DNA of 64,000 bases from NCBI RefSeq assembly GCF_016616235.1, contig NZ_CP067100.1, positions 2,167,001 to 2,231,000 on the forward strand. The letters are read 5' to 3'. The notes beneath the pieces were generated by a model. The model made no database searches, had not been told where the DNA came from, and saw only the letters and a list, made by a program, of their open reading frames with translations. A program made the position numbers and the translations under genes. The DNA is from Bradyrhizobium diazoefficiens. Lineage in GTDB: Bacteria > Pseudomonadota > Alphaproteobacteria > Rhizobiales > Xanthobacteraceae. Shown in pieces: positions 56,120 through 64,000 of this stretch; position 1 is the first letter of the stretch, and each line of letters begins with the position of its first letter.

Positions 56120-57520
56120 ATGATCCCGGTTACGTCTTTCGCCGGCAAGACGGTCGCGGTGTTCGGCCTCGGCGGCTCCGGGCTCGCCTCCTGTCACGCC
56201 TTGAAGGCCGGCGGCGCCGAGGTGATCGCCGCCGACGACAATGCCGAGAACGTCGCCAAGGCCGCGCAGGCCGGTTTCATCACAGCGGATTTGCGCAACG
56301 TCTCCTGGGCGAATTTCGCGGCGCTCGTGCTCGCGCCCGGCGTGCCGCTGACGCATCCGGTGCCGCACTGGAGCGTGCTGAAGGCGCGCGAGGCGGCTAT
56401 CGAGGTGATCGGCGACATCGAGCTGTTCTGCCGCGAGCGGCGGCGCCATGCGCCGGACGCGCCGTTCGTCGCCATCACCGGCACCAACGGCAAGTCGACC
56501 ACGACCGCGCTGATCGCGCACTTAACGAAAGTCGCCGGCTACGACACCCAGATGGGCGGCAATATCGGCACCGCGATCCTGTCACTGGAGCCGCCGCGCA
56601 GGGGCCGCGTCCACGTCATCGAGATGTCGTCCTACCAGATCGACCTCACGCCCTCGCTCGATCCCTCCGTCGGCATTCTGCTCAATGTCAGCGAGGACCA
56701 CATCGATCGGCACGGCACCATCGCACATTACGCCGGGGTGAAAGAGCGCCTCGTGGCGGGTGTGCTGGCAGGCGGCACCGCGATTGTCGGCGTCGATGAC
56801 GGCTATTGCCGCGACATCGCCGATAGGCTCGATCGCGCCGGCAAGACCGTGGTGCGCATCTCCGTGAGGAATCCGCTGGCGAGCGGCATCCATGTCGAGC
56901 ACGGCAGCATCGTGCGCACCGCGGGCGGCGCCCGCAGCGAGATCGCAAAACTCGGCGGCATCGGTTCGCTGCGCGGCCTGCACAACGCTCAGAACGCAGC
57001 CTGCGCTGCCGGCGCCGCGCTCGCGATGGGCATCAGCCTCGACGTGCTTCAGAACGGCCTGCGCAGCTTTCCCGGCCTGGCGCATCGCATGGAGCAGGTC
57101 GGCCGCCGCGGCAACGTGCTGTTCGTCAACGATTCCAAGGGCACCAACGCCGACGCCACTGCGCATGCGCTGTCGTCCTTTTCGGACATCTTCTGGATCG
57201 CCGGCGGCAAGCCGAAGGCGGGCGGCATTACCAGCCTGGCTTCTTTCTTCCCTCGCATCCGAAAAGCCTATCTGATCGGCGAAGCCGCGCAGGAGTTTTC
57301 GGGAACGCTGGGCACGCAAGTCGCGCACGAGATCAGCCAGACGCTGGATGTCGCGGTCGAGCACGCCGCGCGCGATGCGGAAGCCTCGGGCCTCACCGAT
57401 GCGGTCGTGCTGCTCTCACCCGCCTGCGCCTCCTTCGACCAGTACCGCAACTTCGAAATCCGCGGCACAAAGTTCCGCGAGCTGGTGCAGGCGCTGCCGG
57501 GCGTGAAGCCGGTGGTGTGA
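56120..57520 (+). CDS. murD: UDP-MurNAc-L-Ala:D-Glu ligase MurD
   Basis: Adds D-glutamate to UDP-MurNAc-L-Ala. Its 466 residues open with a Rossmann motif [13 protein letters not shown], then the ATP loop [42 protein letters not shown] and [15 protein letters not shown]. The length is slightly longer than typical. mraY is seven bases upstream; a repeat follows. Confidence 0.95.
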   Translation: MIPVTSFAGKTVAVFGLGGSGLASCHALKAGGAEVIAADDNAENVAKAAQAGFITADLRNVSWANFAALVLAPGVPLTHPVPHWSVLKAREAAIEVIGDIELFCRERRRHAPDAPFVAITGTNGKSTTTALIAHLTKVAGYDTQMGGNIGTAILSLEPPRRGRVHVIEMSSYQIDLTPSLDPSVGILLNVSEDHIDRHGTIAHYAGVKERLVAGVLAGGTAIVGVDDGYCRDIADRLDRAGKTVVRISVRNPLASGIHVEHGSIVRTAGGARSEIAKLGGIGSLRGLHNAQNAACAAGAALAMGISLDVLQNGLRSFPGLAHRMEQVGRRGNVLFVNDSKGTNADATAHALSSFSDIFWIAGGKPKAGGITSLASFFPRIRKAYLIGEAAQEFSGTLGTQVAHEISQTLDVAVEHAARDAEASGLTDAVVLLSPACASFDQYRNFEIRGTKFRELVQALPGVKPVV

Positions 57521-57546
57521 GGGCTCGCCGGCGCGTCGTTCTCCGC

Positions 57547-57650
57547 TATCGTCGCCCGGCTTGACCGGTCGATCCAATATTCCAGAGACCGTGTTTGGGT
57601 CGAGGGGCCGCGGCGTACTGGGATGCCCCGGTCAAGCCGGGGCATGACAG
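57547..57650. repeat. Intergenic palindromic repeat, family B (murD-ftsW gap)
   Basis: GTCGCCCGGCTTGACCGGTC at the head, GGTCAAGCCGGGGCATGACAG at the tail, with GATCCAATATTCCAGAGACC in the middle as in 791-959. It interrupts the dcw cluster. Confidence 0.8.
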
Positions 57651-57761
57651 TAAGTTGTGTGGCGGCATGGGGGATCATCTCCAGCCATCCGCAATTCCTT
57701 AACCCTCCGGTAACCAACCTCGGCGACCAATGGACGGACCTCCGTCCGAAAGCAGCCGCCC

Positions 57762-58913
57762 ATGCTCTCCCGTGAAGAACGCACCCCCTTTTCCGAATGG
57801 TGGTGGACCGTCGACAAGCCGCTGCTCGGGGCCATCCTGGTACTGATGCTAACCGGAGTGATCCTGTCGCTGGCGGCGAGCCCGCCCGTTGCCACCCGCA
57901 TCGGGCTCGATCCCTTCCACTTCTTCAGCCGCCACGTGTTCTTCCTGGCGCCGTCCTGCATGGTGCTGCTTGGGGTGTCCTTCCTGTCGCCGCGGTCGAT
58001 CCGCCGCAGCGCGCTGATCATCTTCGCGGTCAGCATCATCCTGATCGTGCTGACGCTCGCGATCGGCCCGGAGGTGAAGGGCTCGCGACGCTGGATCACG
58101 CTGCTCGGCGTCAACATCCAGGCTTCGGAAATCGCCAAACCGTCCTTCGTCGTCATCGCTGCCTGGCTGTTTGCGGAATCGACCAAACGGCCGGAGATGC
58201 CGGCGACCTCGATGGCCCTGGTGCTGCTGTTGATGCTGGTCTCGCTCTTGGTGATGGAGCCGGACTTCGGCCAGACCATGCTGATCCTGATGGTGTGGGG
58301 CTCGCTGTTCTTTATCGCGGGCATGCGCATGATCTGGGTGTTTGGTCTCGCAGGTCTCGGCGGCGCCGGCCTGTTCAGCGCGTACCTCTTTGTTCCGCAC
58401 GTGGCAGGACGCATCAAGCGCTTCATGAATCCCGCCTCCGGCGACACCTTCCAGGTCGATACCGCCATGGAAGCCTTTTACAATGGCGGCTGGTTTGGCC
58501 TTGGACCAGGCGAGGGAATTGCAAAACGCAGCCTGCCGGACAGCCACACTGACTTCGTGTTTGCAGTCGCGGCCGAAGAGTTCGGCATCATCCTGTGCCT
58601 TGCCATGCTGGCGCTGTTCGCTTTCGTCGTGATCCGCACGCTGTCGCGCGCCTATGCCAATGAAGACATGTTCTCGCGCTTTGCCGCTTCCGGCCTGGCG
58701 ATCCTGTTCGGCGTGCAGGCCGCGATCAACATGTCGGTCAACCTCCAGCTCATCCCTGCCAAGGGCATGACGCTGCCGTTCATCTCCTATGGCGGCTCCT
58801 CGATCGTGTCGCTCGCCTATGGCGTCGGCATGATGCTGGCGCTGACGCGGCTGCGCCCACGCACCGAGGTCGAGGCCAGCGGCCATGCCGAGGCGATGCG
58901 CAGCTACGCCTGA
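57762..58913 (+). CDS. ftsW: Lipid II polymerase FtsW (SEDS)
   Basis: Septal SEDS glycosyltransferase of 383 residues with about ten TMs. It starts MLSREERTPFSEWWW and contains KGSRRWITLLGVNIQASEIAKPSFVVIAAW, EPDFGQTMLILMVWGSLFFIAG, FYNGGWFGLGPGEGIAKRSLPDSHTDFVFAVAAEEFG and GMTLPFISYGGSSIVSLAYGVG, all signature stretches including the catalytic Asp region (DSHTDF). Works with ftsI. The gap to murD is repeat-filled. Confidence 0.96.
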   Translation: MLSREERTPFSEWWWTVDKPLLGAILVLMLTGVILSLAASPPVATRIGLDPFHFFSRHVFFLAPSCMVLLGVSFLSPRSIRRSALIIFAVSIILIVLTLAIGPEVKGSRRWITLLGVNIQASEIAKPSFVVIAAWLFAESTKRPEMPATSMALVLLLMLVSLLVMEPDFGQTMLILMVWGSLFFIAGMRMIWVFGLAGLGGAGLFSAYLFVPHVAGRIKRFMNPASGDTFQVDTAMEAFYNGGWFGLGPGEGIAKRSLPDSHTDFVFAVAAEEFGIILCLAMLALFAFVVIRTLSRAYANEDMFSRFAASGLAILFGVQAAINMSVNLQLIPAKGMTLPFISYGGSSIVSLAYGVGMMLALTRLRPRTEVEASGHAEAMRSYA

Positions 58914-58918
58914 TCCTC

Positions 58919-59041
58919 TCGTGTCCCGGACAAGCGAAGCGGAGCACAGAGCCGGGACCCAGAAATGCGGCTGGCATGGGCCCGGTTCAGCAGCGCACCA
59001 CGCCGCGAAGTGCGGCGCGCTGCTGCGCCCGGGGCACGAGC
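58919..59041. repeat. Intergenic palindromic repeat, family C (ftsW-murG gap)
   Basis: GTGTCCCGGACAAGCGAAGC, CAGAGCCGGGACCCAG and CAGCAGCGCACCACGCC..GTGCGGCGCGCTGCTG. Same arms as 3957-4066. Confidence 0.8.
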
Positions 59042-59092
59042 CCAGTGTAGCCAGCTCGCAATGGCCAAAAAGTCCCTGTAAAACTCCACGCC

Positions 59093-60193
59093 ATGGACAC
59101 GTCCCCTTTGATTCTTCTCGCCGCGGGCGGCACCGGCGGCCATCTGTTTCCGGCCGAGGCGCTCGGCGTCGAGTTGATCCGGCGCGGCTTTCGCGTCCGC
59201 CTCGTTACCGACGAGCGTGCGCTGCGCTATAGCGGGCTGTTCAGCAAGGAGATGATCGACGTCGTCGCCAGCGAGACCGCGCGCGGCCGCAATCCGTTGC
59301 AGCTCGCTTATGCCGGCCTCACGCTCGCCGCCGGCACGCTGTCCGCGTATCGCCTGATCAAACGGCTCAGGCCCGTCGCGGTCGTCGGCTTCGGCGGCTA
59401 TCCGACGCTGCCGCCGCTGGTCGCGGCAAAGTTCGCCGGCGTGCCCGGCATCATCCATGAGGCCAACGCCGTGCTCGGCCGCGCCAACCGGTTTCTGTCG
59501 GGCCGCGTCCGCGCCATCGCGACGTCGCTGCCTGGCGTGCTCGACCGCGATCCGGCGCTGTCAGGCAAGACCACGACTGTCGGCACACCGATGCGTCCCG
59601 CGATCCTCGCTGCGGCCGGCGTGAAATACGCCGCGCCCGAGGTGAACGGCCCGCTGCGCCTGCTCGTCGTCGGCGGCAGCCAGGGCGCGCGTATCATGGC
59701 CGACATCGTGCCCGGCGCGATCGAGCGCCTCGAGTCTTCGTTGTGGAGCAGGCTCATTCTGACCCAGCAGGTCCGCGACGAGGACATGGCGCGCGTGCGC
59801 GTGGTCTACGACAAGCTCAAGATCAAGGCCGAGCTCGCGGCGTTCTTCACCGATCTGCCGGCGCGGCTTGCCGCCAACCATCTGGTGGTATCGCGCTCCG
59901 GCGCCGGCACGGTGGCCGAGCTCGCGGCGATCGGCCGGCCCTCGATCCTAGTGCCGCTGCCGGGCTCGATCGACCAGGACCAGTTCGCCAATGCCGGCGT
60001 GCTGGCCAAGGTCGATGGCGCGATCCGCATCCCGCAGACCGAGTTTACGTCGGACCGTCTCGCGTCCGAGATTTCGGCCTTCGCCGCCGAGCCCGCACGT
60101 CTCGCCGCCATGGCTGAGGCCGCCCGCAGCGCCGGCCGGCTCGACGCCGCGGAACGGCTGGCCGATCTGGTGATCAAAGTCGCTGGAATCTGA
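59093..60193 (+). CDS. murG: UDP-GlcNAc:lipid I GlcNAc transferase MurG
   Basis: Converts lipid I to lipid II at the inner leaflet. Its 366 residues have the acceptor-site LLAAGGTGGHLFPAEALGVELIRRG, VGFGGYPTLPPLVAAKFAGVPGIIHEANAVLGRANRF, the LLVVGGSQGARIMADIVP donor-fold entry and SRSGAGTVAELAAIGRPSILVPLPG, all GT28 marks. Its repeat-filled upstream gap sets it apart from ftsW. Confidence 0.95.
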   Translation: MDTSPLILLAAGGTGGHLFPAEALGVELIRRGFRVRLVTDERALRYSGLFSKEMIDVVASETARGRNPLQLAYAGLTLAAGTLSAYRLIKRLRPVAVVGFGGYPTLPPLVAAKFAGVPGIIHEANAVLGRANRFLSGRVRAIATSLPGVLDRDPALSGKTTTVGTPMRPAILAAAGVKYAAPEVNGPLRLLVVGGSQGARIMADIVPGAIERLESSLWSRLILTQQVRDEDMARVRVVYDKLKIKAELAAFFTDLPARLAANHLVVSRSGAGTVAELAAIGRPSILVPLPGSIDQDQFANAGVLAKVDGAIRIPQTEFTSDRLASEISAFAAEPARLAAMAEAARSAGRLDAAERLADLVIKVAGI

Positions 60194-60316
60194 CGCGAAA
60201 AAGCCCTTGTCTTCGCCTTCTAAAGCGGGGCATCCAGTAATAACGGCGCGGCTGATTTGGCCGTGACCTTCGCCAGTTGCCCGCCTGCGCAAGGCGGCGA
60301 GGTCGGGGAACCTAGC

Positions 60317-61720
60317 ATGAGACTGCCGCGCGAGATCGGACCCATCCACTTCGTCGGGATCGGCGGGATCGGCATGAGCGGGATCGCCGAGGTGCTGGTC
60401 AATCTCGGCTACGCCGTGCAGGGCTCGGACGCCTCGGACAATTACAATCTCGACCGCCTGCGCAAGAACGGCGCCAAGGTCTCGGTCGGCCACAGGGGCG
60501 AGAATGTCGACGGCGCCGAGGTGGTCGTGGTGTCCTCCGCGATCAAGCGCGACAATCCGGAACTGATGGCGGCGCGCGAGCGGCGCATTCCCGTGGTGCG
60601 CCGCGCCGAGATGCTGGCCGAGCTGATGCGGCTCAAAAGCTGCGTCGCCATTGCCGGCACCCACGGCAAGACCACGACGACCACGATGGTCGCAACGCTG
60701 CTCGATGCCGGCGGGCTCGATCCCACCGTGATCAACGGCGGCATCATCAATGCCTATGGCTCCAACGCGCGGCTCGGGGCCGGCGACTGGATGGTGGTCG
60801 AGGCCGACGAAAGCGACGGAACGTTCTTGAAGCTGCCGACCGATGTCGCTGTTGTCACCAATGTCGATCCCGAGCATCTCGACCACTTCAAGACCTTCGA
60901 GGCCGTGCAGGACGCGTTCCGGAATTTTGTCGGGAACCTGCCGTTCTACGGCTTCGCCGTGATGTGCATCGACCATCCCGTGGTGCAGACCATCGTCGGC
61001 CAGATCGAGGATCGCCGCATCATCACTTACGGCGAAAATCCGCAGGCCGATGTGCGGTTCGTCGATCTGACCCCGATGGGCGGCGGCTCCAGGTTCAAGG
61101 TCGCGTTCCGCGATCGCAAGACAGGGGCCGTGCACGAGATCGCAGATCTCATGCTGCCGATGCCGGGCCGTCACAATGCTTCCAACGCGACGGCGGCGAT
61201 CGCGGTCGCGCGCGAGCTTGGTGTCTCCGACGCTGCGATCCGCAAGGCGATCGCGACCTTCGGCGGCGTCAAGCGCCGCTTCACCAAGACCGGCGAATGG
61301 AACGGCGTCACCGTGATCGACGATTACGGCCATCACCCCGTCGAGATTGCTGCGGTGCTGAAGGCTGCCAGGGAATCCACCAACGGCAAGATCATCGCCG
61401 TGGTGCAGCCGCACCGCTACACCCGCCTGCAATCGCTGTTCGAGGAATTTTGCACCTGCTTCAACGACGCCGATGCGGTTGTTGTCGCCGACGTCTATGC
61501 CGCCGGCGAAGCGCCGATCGAAGGCATCGACCGCGATCATTTCGTCGCCGGCCTGCGCGCCCATGGCCACCGCGAGGTGGTGCCGCTGCCGGGGGCGCCG
61601 GAGCTTGCGGGTATCGTCAAGGGATTGGCGAGGTCCGGCGATCTCGTTGTGTGCTTAGGGGCCGGTAACATCACGCAATGGGCATATGCATTGCCGGACC
61701 AGTTGAAGGCGCTGGGGTAG
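60317..61720 (+). CDS. murC: UDP-MurNAc:L-Ala ligase MurC
   Basis: Starts the stem peptide by adding L-alanine. Its 467 residues from the ATG at 60317 ([25 protein letters not shown]) include the ATP loop [72 protein letters not shown] and [18 protein letters not shown]. The upstream frame to 60257 uses a TTG inside a degenerate repeat and is rejected. A partial family B-like element is at about 60200-60305. Confidence 0.95.
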   Translation: MRLPREIGPIHFVGIGGIGMSGIAEVLVNLGYAVQGSDASDNYNLDRLRKNGAKVSVGHRGENVDGAEVVVVSSAIKRDNPELMAARERRIPVVRRAEMLAELMRLKSCVAIAGTHGKTTTTTMVATLLDAGGLDPTVINGGIINAYGSNARLGAGDWMVVEADESDGTFLKLPTDVAVVTNVDPEHLDHFKTFEAVQDAFRNFVGNLPFYGFAVMCIDHPVVQTIVGQIEDRRIITYGENPQADVRFVDLTPMGGGSRFKVAFRDRKTGAVHEIADLMLPMPGRHNASNATAAIAVARELGVSDAAIRKAIATFGGVKRRFTKTGEWNGVTVIDDYGHHPVEIAAVLKAARESTNGKIIAVVQPHRYTRLQSLFEEFCTCFNDADAVVVADVYAAGEAPIEGIDRDHFVAGLRAHGHREVVPLPGAPELAGIVKGLARSGDLVVCLGAGNITQWAYALPDQLKALG

Positions 61721-61724
61721 GGCG

Positions 61725-62645
61725 GTGGGATTTCCCGACATAACGCCCGAACTCAAAGCCGCGATGCCTGATCTTCGCGGCCGGCTGCTGGCCAACCAGT
61801 CGCTCGCCGAGCTGACCTGGTTTCGCGTCGGCGGTCCGGCGCAGGCGCTGTTCACGCCGGCGGATGAGGACGATCTCGCGTACTTCCTCGCGCATCTCGC
61901 GTCCGACATCCCCGTCTATGTCGTCGGTGTCGGCTCCAATCTCATCGTGCGCGATGGCGGCGTGGCCGGCGTGGTGATCCGCCTTGCGCCACGCGCCTTC
62001 GGCGAGGTGACCGCGAGCGGCGACATCGTCACCGCGGGCGCTGCTGCGCTTGACAAGCGCGTGGCGGAAGTGGCGGCCTCCGCCAGTATCGGCGGGCTCG
62101 AATTTTATTTCGGCATTCCCGGCACCATCGGCGGCGCGCTGCGCATGAATGCGGGCGCCAATGGCGGCGAAACCAAGGACGTGCTGATCGAGGCGCGCGG
62201 CGTCGGGCGCGACGGCACCAGGCACGTCTTCTCCAACGCCGACATGAAATTCGTCTATCGCAGCAGCGGCCTCGATCCCTCCATCATCTTCACCTCCGCG
62301 CGCTTTCGCGGCGAGATCAGGGACACCGATGCGATCCGCGCGCGCATGGCGGAGGTGCAGAGCCATCGCGAGACCGCGCAGCCGATCCGCGAGAAGACCG
62401 GCGGCTCGACCTTCAAGAATCCGTCCGGCCATTCCGCCTGGAAGCTGGTCGACGCCGCCGGCTGCCGCGGCTTGCGCGTCGGCGGCGCGCAGGTCTCGGA
62501 GATGCACTGCAATTTCCTGATCAACACCGGCGATGCCACCGCGCACGACATCGAGACGCTGGGCGAGACCGTGCGCGAACGGGTGAAGGCGAATTCCGGA
62601 ATCGAGCTACACTGGGAAATCAAGCGGATTGGAATTCCTATTTAA
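61725..62645 (+). CDS. murB: UDP-N-acetylenolpyruvylglucosamine reductase MurB
   Basis: Reduces enolpyruvyl-UDP-GlcNAc to UDP-MurNAc. Its 306 residues open at GTG 61725 with GGGTAGGG ahead ([14 protein letters not shown]). FAD-site stretches: [69 protein letters not shown] and the [23 protein letters not shown] region with the catalytic Ser. Four bases after murC. An ATG at 61764 is a later alternative. Confidence 0.95.
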   Translation: MGFPDITPELKAAMPDLRGRLLANQSLAELTWFRVGGPAQALFTPADEDDLAYFLAHLASDIPVYVVGVGSNLIVRDGGVAGVVIRLAPRAFGEVTASGDIVTAGAAALDKRVAEVAASASIGGLEFYFGIPGTIGGALRMNAGANGGETKDVLIEARGVGRDGTRHVFSNADMKFVYRSSGLDPSIIFTSARFRGEIRDTDAIRARMAEVQSHRETAQPIREKTGGSTFKNPSGHSAWKLVDAAGCRGLRVGGAQVSEMHCNFLINTGDATAHDIETLGETVRERVKANSGIELHWEIKRIGIPI

Positions 62646-62650
62646 CAGTC

Positions 62651-62753
62651 ATTCCGGGGCGATGCGTTAGCATCGAACTACGGTGCGCAGTCGCGCACCT
62701 GAGAATCTCGAGATTCCGGGTCTGGTGCTTGCGCACCATCCCGGAATGACGAA
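62651..62753. repeat. Intergenic repeat, family E (murB-ddl gap)
   Basis: CATTCCGGGGCGATGCGTTAGC at the head and GCGCACCATCCCGGAATGACG at the tail, with GAGAATCTCGAGATTCCGGG and GGTGCGCAGTCGCGCACC in the middle. Confidence 0.78.
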
Positions 62754-62767
62754 ATGCGAGGACACGA

Positions 62768-63754
62768 ATGCGCATCACCATCCTCTTTGGCGGCTCCAAC
62801 CGCGAGCGTCTCGTCTCTGTGGCCTCGGCCCAGGCGCTGCATCAGGCGCTGCCCGAGGCCGATCTCTGGTGGTGGGACGTCGAGGACAAGGTGCATGTGG
62901 TGCAGTCCAAGCAGCTGCTCGAACATGCCCGTCCGTTCGAGGACGAGTTCAAGCCGGGCACGCGAGGCATTCCGCTCGAGCAGGCGCTCGACCGGGCCAA
63001 GGCGGAGGACCGCGTGCTGGTGCTCGGCCTGCATGGCGGGCGCGCCGAGAACGGCGAGTTGCAGGTGATGTGCGAGGCGCGCGGCGTGCCGTTCACCGGC
63101 TCGGGCTCGGCCTCCTCGCATCTCGCCTTCGACAAGATCGCGGCCAAGCGCTTTGCCGCGCTCGGCGGCGTGACTCCGCCGGAAAACGTTGCGCTTGAGA
63201 ACATCGATGAAGCCCTCGCCGAGTACGGCAGGCTGATCGCCAAGCCGGCGCGCGACGGCTCGAGCTACGGGCTGATCTTCGTCAACGCCAGGCAGGACCT
63301 CGTCGCCGTCCGCAACGCGGCCAAGCACGAAGAGTATGTGATCGAGCCCTACATCGCCGGCATCGAAGCGACCTGCGGCGTGCTGGAGCGTACCGACGGG
63401 TCGATCATCTCGCTGCCGCCGATCGAGATCATTCCGGGCGAAGGCAATTTCGACTACGCCGCAAAATACCTTTTGAAGTCGACCCAGGAGATCTGCCCGG
63501 GCCGGTTCGCGCCCGAGATCACCGCCGCGCTGAAGGAGCAGGCGATGCTGGCGCATCGCGCGATGTCCTGCACCGGCTATTCCCGCTCGGACTTCATCGT
63601 CTCGGAGAAGGGCCTCGTCTACCTCGAAACCAACACGCTGCCCGGGCTGACCAAGTCCTCGCTCTATCCCAAGGCGCTGAAAGCCGAAGGCATCGCGTTC
63701 GTCGACTTCCTGCGCGGCCTGGTCGAGCTCGCCGGGCGGGGTGTGCGAAAATAA
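62768..63754 (+). CDS. ddl: D-alanine-D-alanine ligase
   Basis: Makes the D-Ala-D-Ala used by MurF. Its 328 residues have the ATP-grasp fold: MRITILFGGSNRERLVSVASAQAL, FTGSGSASSHLAFDKIAAKRFAAL, KPARDGSSYGLIFV, FDYAAKYLLKSTQEICPGRFA and GYSRSDFIVSEKGLVYLETNTLPGLTKSSLYPKAL. The start at 62768 follows AGGA. The N-terminal serine-rich SNRERLVS differs from the SAEREVS more often found, so the family is Ddl but the variant is slightly unusual. Confidence 0.93.
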   Translation: MRITILFGGSNRERLVSVASAQALHQALPEADLWWWDVEDKVHVVQSKQLLEHARPFEDEFKPGTRGIPLEQALDRAKAEDRVLVLGLHGGRAENGELQVMCEARGVPFTGSGSASSHLAFDKIAAKRFAALGGVTPPENVALENIDEALAEYGRLIAKPARDGSSYGLIFVNARQDLVAVRNAAKHEEYVIEPYIAGIEATCGVLERTDGSIISLPPIEIIPGEGNFDYAAKYLLKSTQEICPGRFAPEITAALKEQAMLAHRAMSCTGYSRSDFIVSEKGLVYLETNTLPGLTKSSLYPKALKAEGIAFVDFLRGLVELAGRGVRK

Positions 63755-64000
63755 TTAGGACTGGTTAACGGCGAAACGGCCGAAATGGCCCGGTTTGGGC
63801 TCCAAATCCGGTAAAATGCCGGATATCGCGGCATAAATGCCTCACACGCCTGCGCAAAAAGCATCCGGCGTTAACGAACTTTACCTTTTGTTTACCAGGA
63901 CATCCGAAGGTTAACGCTGGCGGCGCATATGGCGCTTTGGCTGCCGGCGCGTGAGCTGTCCTGGGTGATGTCACCTGCAGCGAACGCTTTGAACGGGAGA
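63755..64000. other. Upstream region of the next dcw gene (probably ftsQ)
   Basis: AT-rich for this window, with GTTAACG, TTAACGAACTTTACC and GTTTACC clusters around 63771-63895. These hint at promoter or CtrA-type sites but do not match the TTAA-N7-TTAA rule exactly. The last bases GAACGGGAGA look like a ribosome site, so the next start is probably just past 64000. An ATG at 63928 leaves an open frame to the edge and is a weaker possibility. Confidence 0.5.

Noticed and set aside
59948..61570. A 540-codon minus-strand frame over murC and murG
   Set aside because: Opposite to two conserved dcw genes; no recognisable domain.
63928..64000. ftsQ start at ATG 63928
   Set aside because: The frame is open to the edge, but it lacks a ribosome site and its start does not look like FtsQ; a start past 64000 after GGGAGA is more likely.

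Overview
The window is a high-GC alphaproteobacterial chromosome segment that most resembles Bradyrhizobium or a close relative in the Nitrobacteraceae. That reading rests on inference from gene content and on dense families of intergenic palindromic repeats, not on a database search. There is one IS element, no tRNA, no CRISPR array and no phage.

Layout. 1-3,890 (minus strand): a thiamine operon, thiO-thiS-thiG-thiE-thiC, led by a TPP riboswitch, with thiC running off the left edge. 4,067-7,171: a small lytic transglycosylase, a zinc-ribbon protein and an OmpR-type response regulator/histidine kinase pair. 7,352-8,757: a Ser/Pro-rich protein and an exported PRC-barrel protein with a stress-type (EcfG-like) promoter. 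8,794-16,094: a branched-chain-amino-acid-type binding protein, an IS5-family insertion, and a four-gene polyamine-type ABC importer. 16,211-21,021: a DUF4403 protein, a beta-propeller protein, and an HTH regulator divergent from a DUF899 thioredoxin-like gene. 21,237-27,668: an L,D-transpeptidase, then a membrane-lipid neighbourhood (lipid-type glycosyltransferase, PE N-methyltransferase-like protein, Mpo1/DUF962-like membrane protein, hydrophobic-N-terminus PLP aminotransferase, phosphatidylserine decarboxylase). 27,737-33,218: Nudix, FecR, DUF2147-like and extensin-like envelope proteins, with a 27-residue membrane ORF. 33,273-41,002: export functions, namely a TetR-controlled EmrAB-type pump, an ABC exporter behind a structured leader, and a MATE pump. 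41,036-47,308: a TauE/SafE permease, a MocR regulator divergent from a DUF983 gene, a hydrolase, the RNase P RNA gene, and a DGPF/ECF42-type sigma factor pair. 47,451-63,754: an AmiD-type amidase followed by the division and cell-wall cluster rsmH-ftsL-ftsI-murE-murF-mraY-murD-ftsW-murG-murC-murB-ddl; the region upstream of the next gene (probably ftsQ) ends the window.

How it works together. The dcw genes build UDP-MurNAc-pentapeptide, lipid I and lipid II, and septal peptidoglycan. The transglycosylase, amidase, L,D-transpeptidase and extensin-like protein act on the same wall. The lipid neighbourhood could supply phosphatidylethanolamine, methylated PE and a glycolipid. Noncoding features of note are the TPP riboswitch, rnpB, a perfect TetR-type palindrome, repeated half-sites at the MocR gene, an ECF42-like promoter, and an attenuator-like leader before the ABC exporter. 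At least four families of palindromic intergenic repeats recur throughout, some of them inside the dcw cluster, and the IS element sits in the loop of one.
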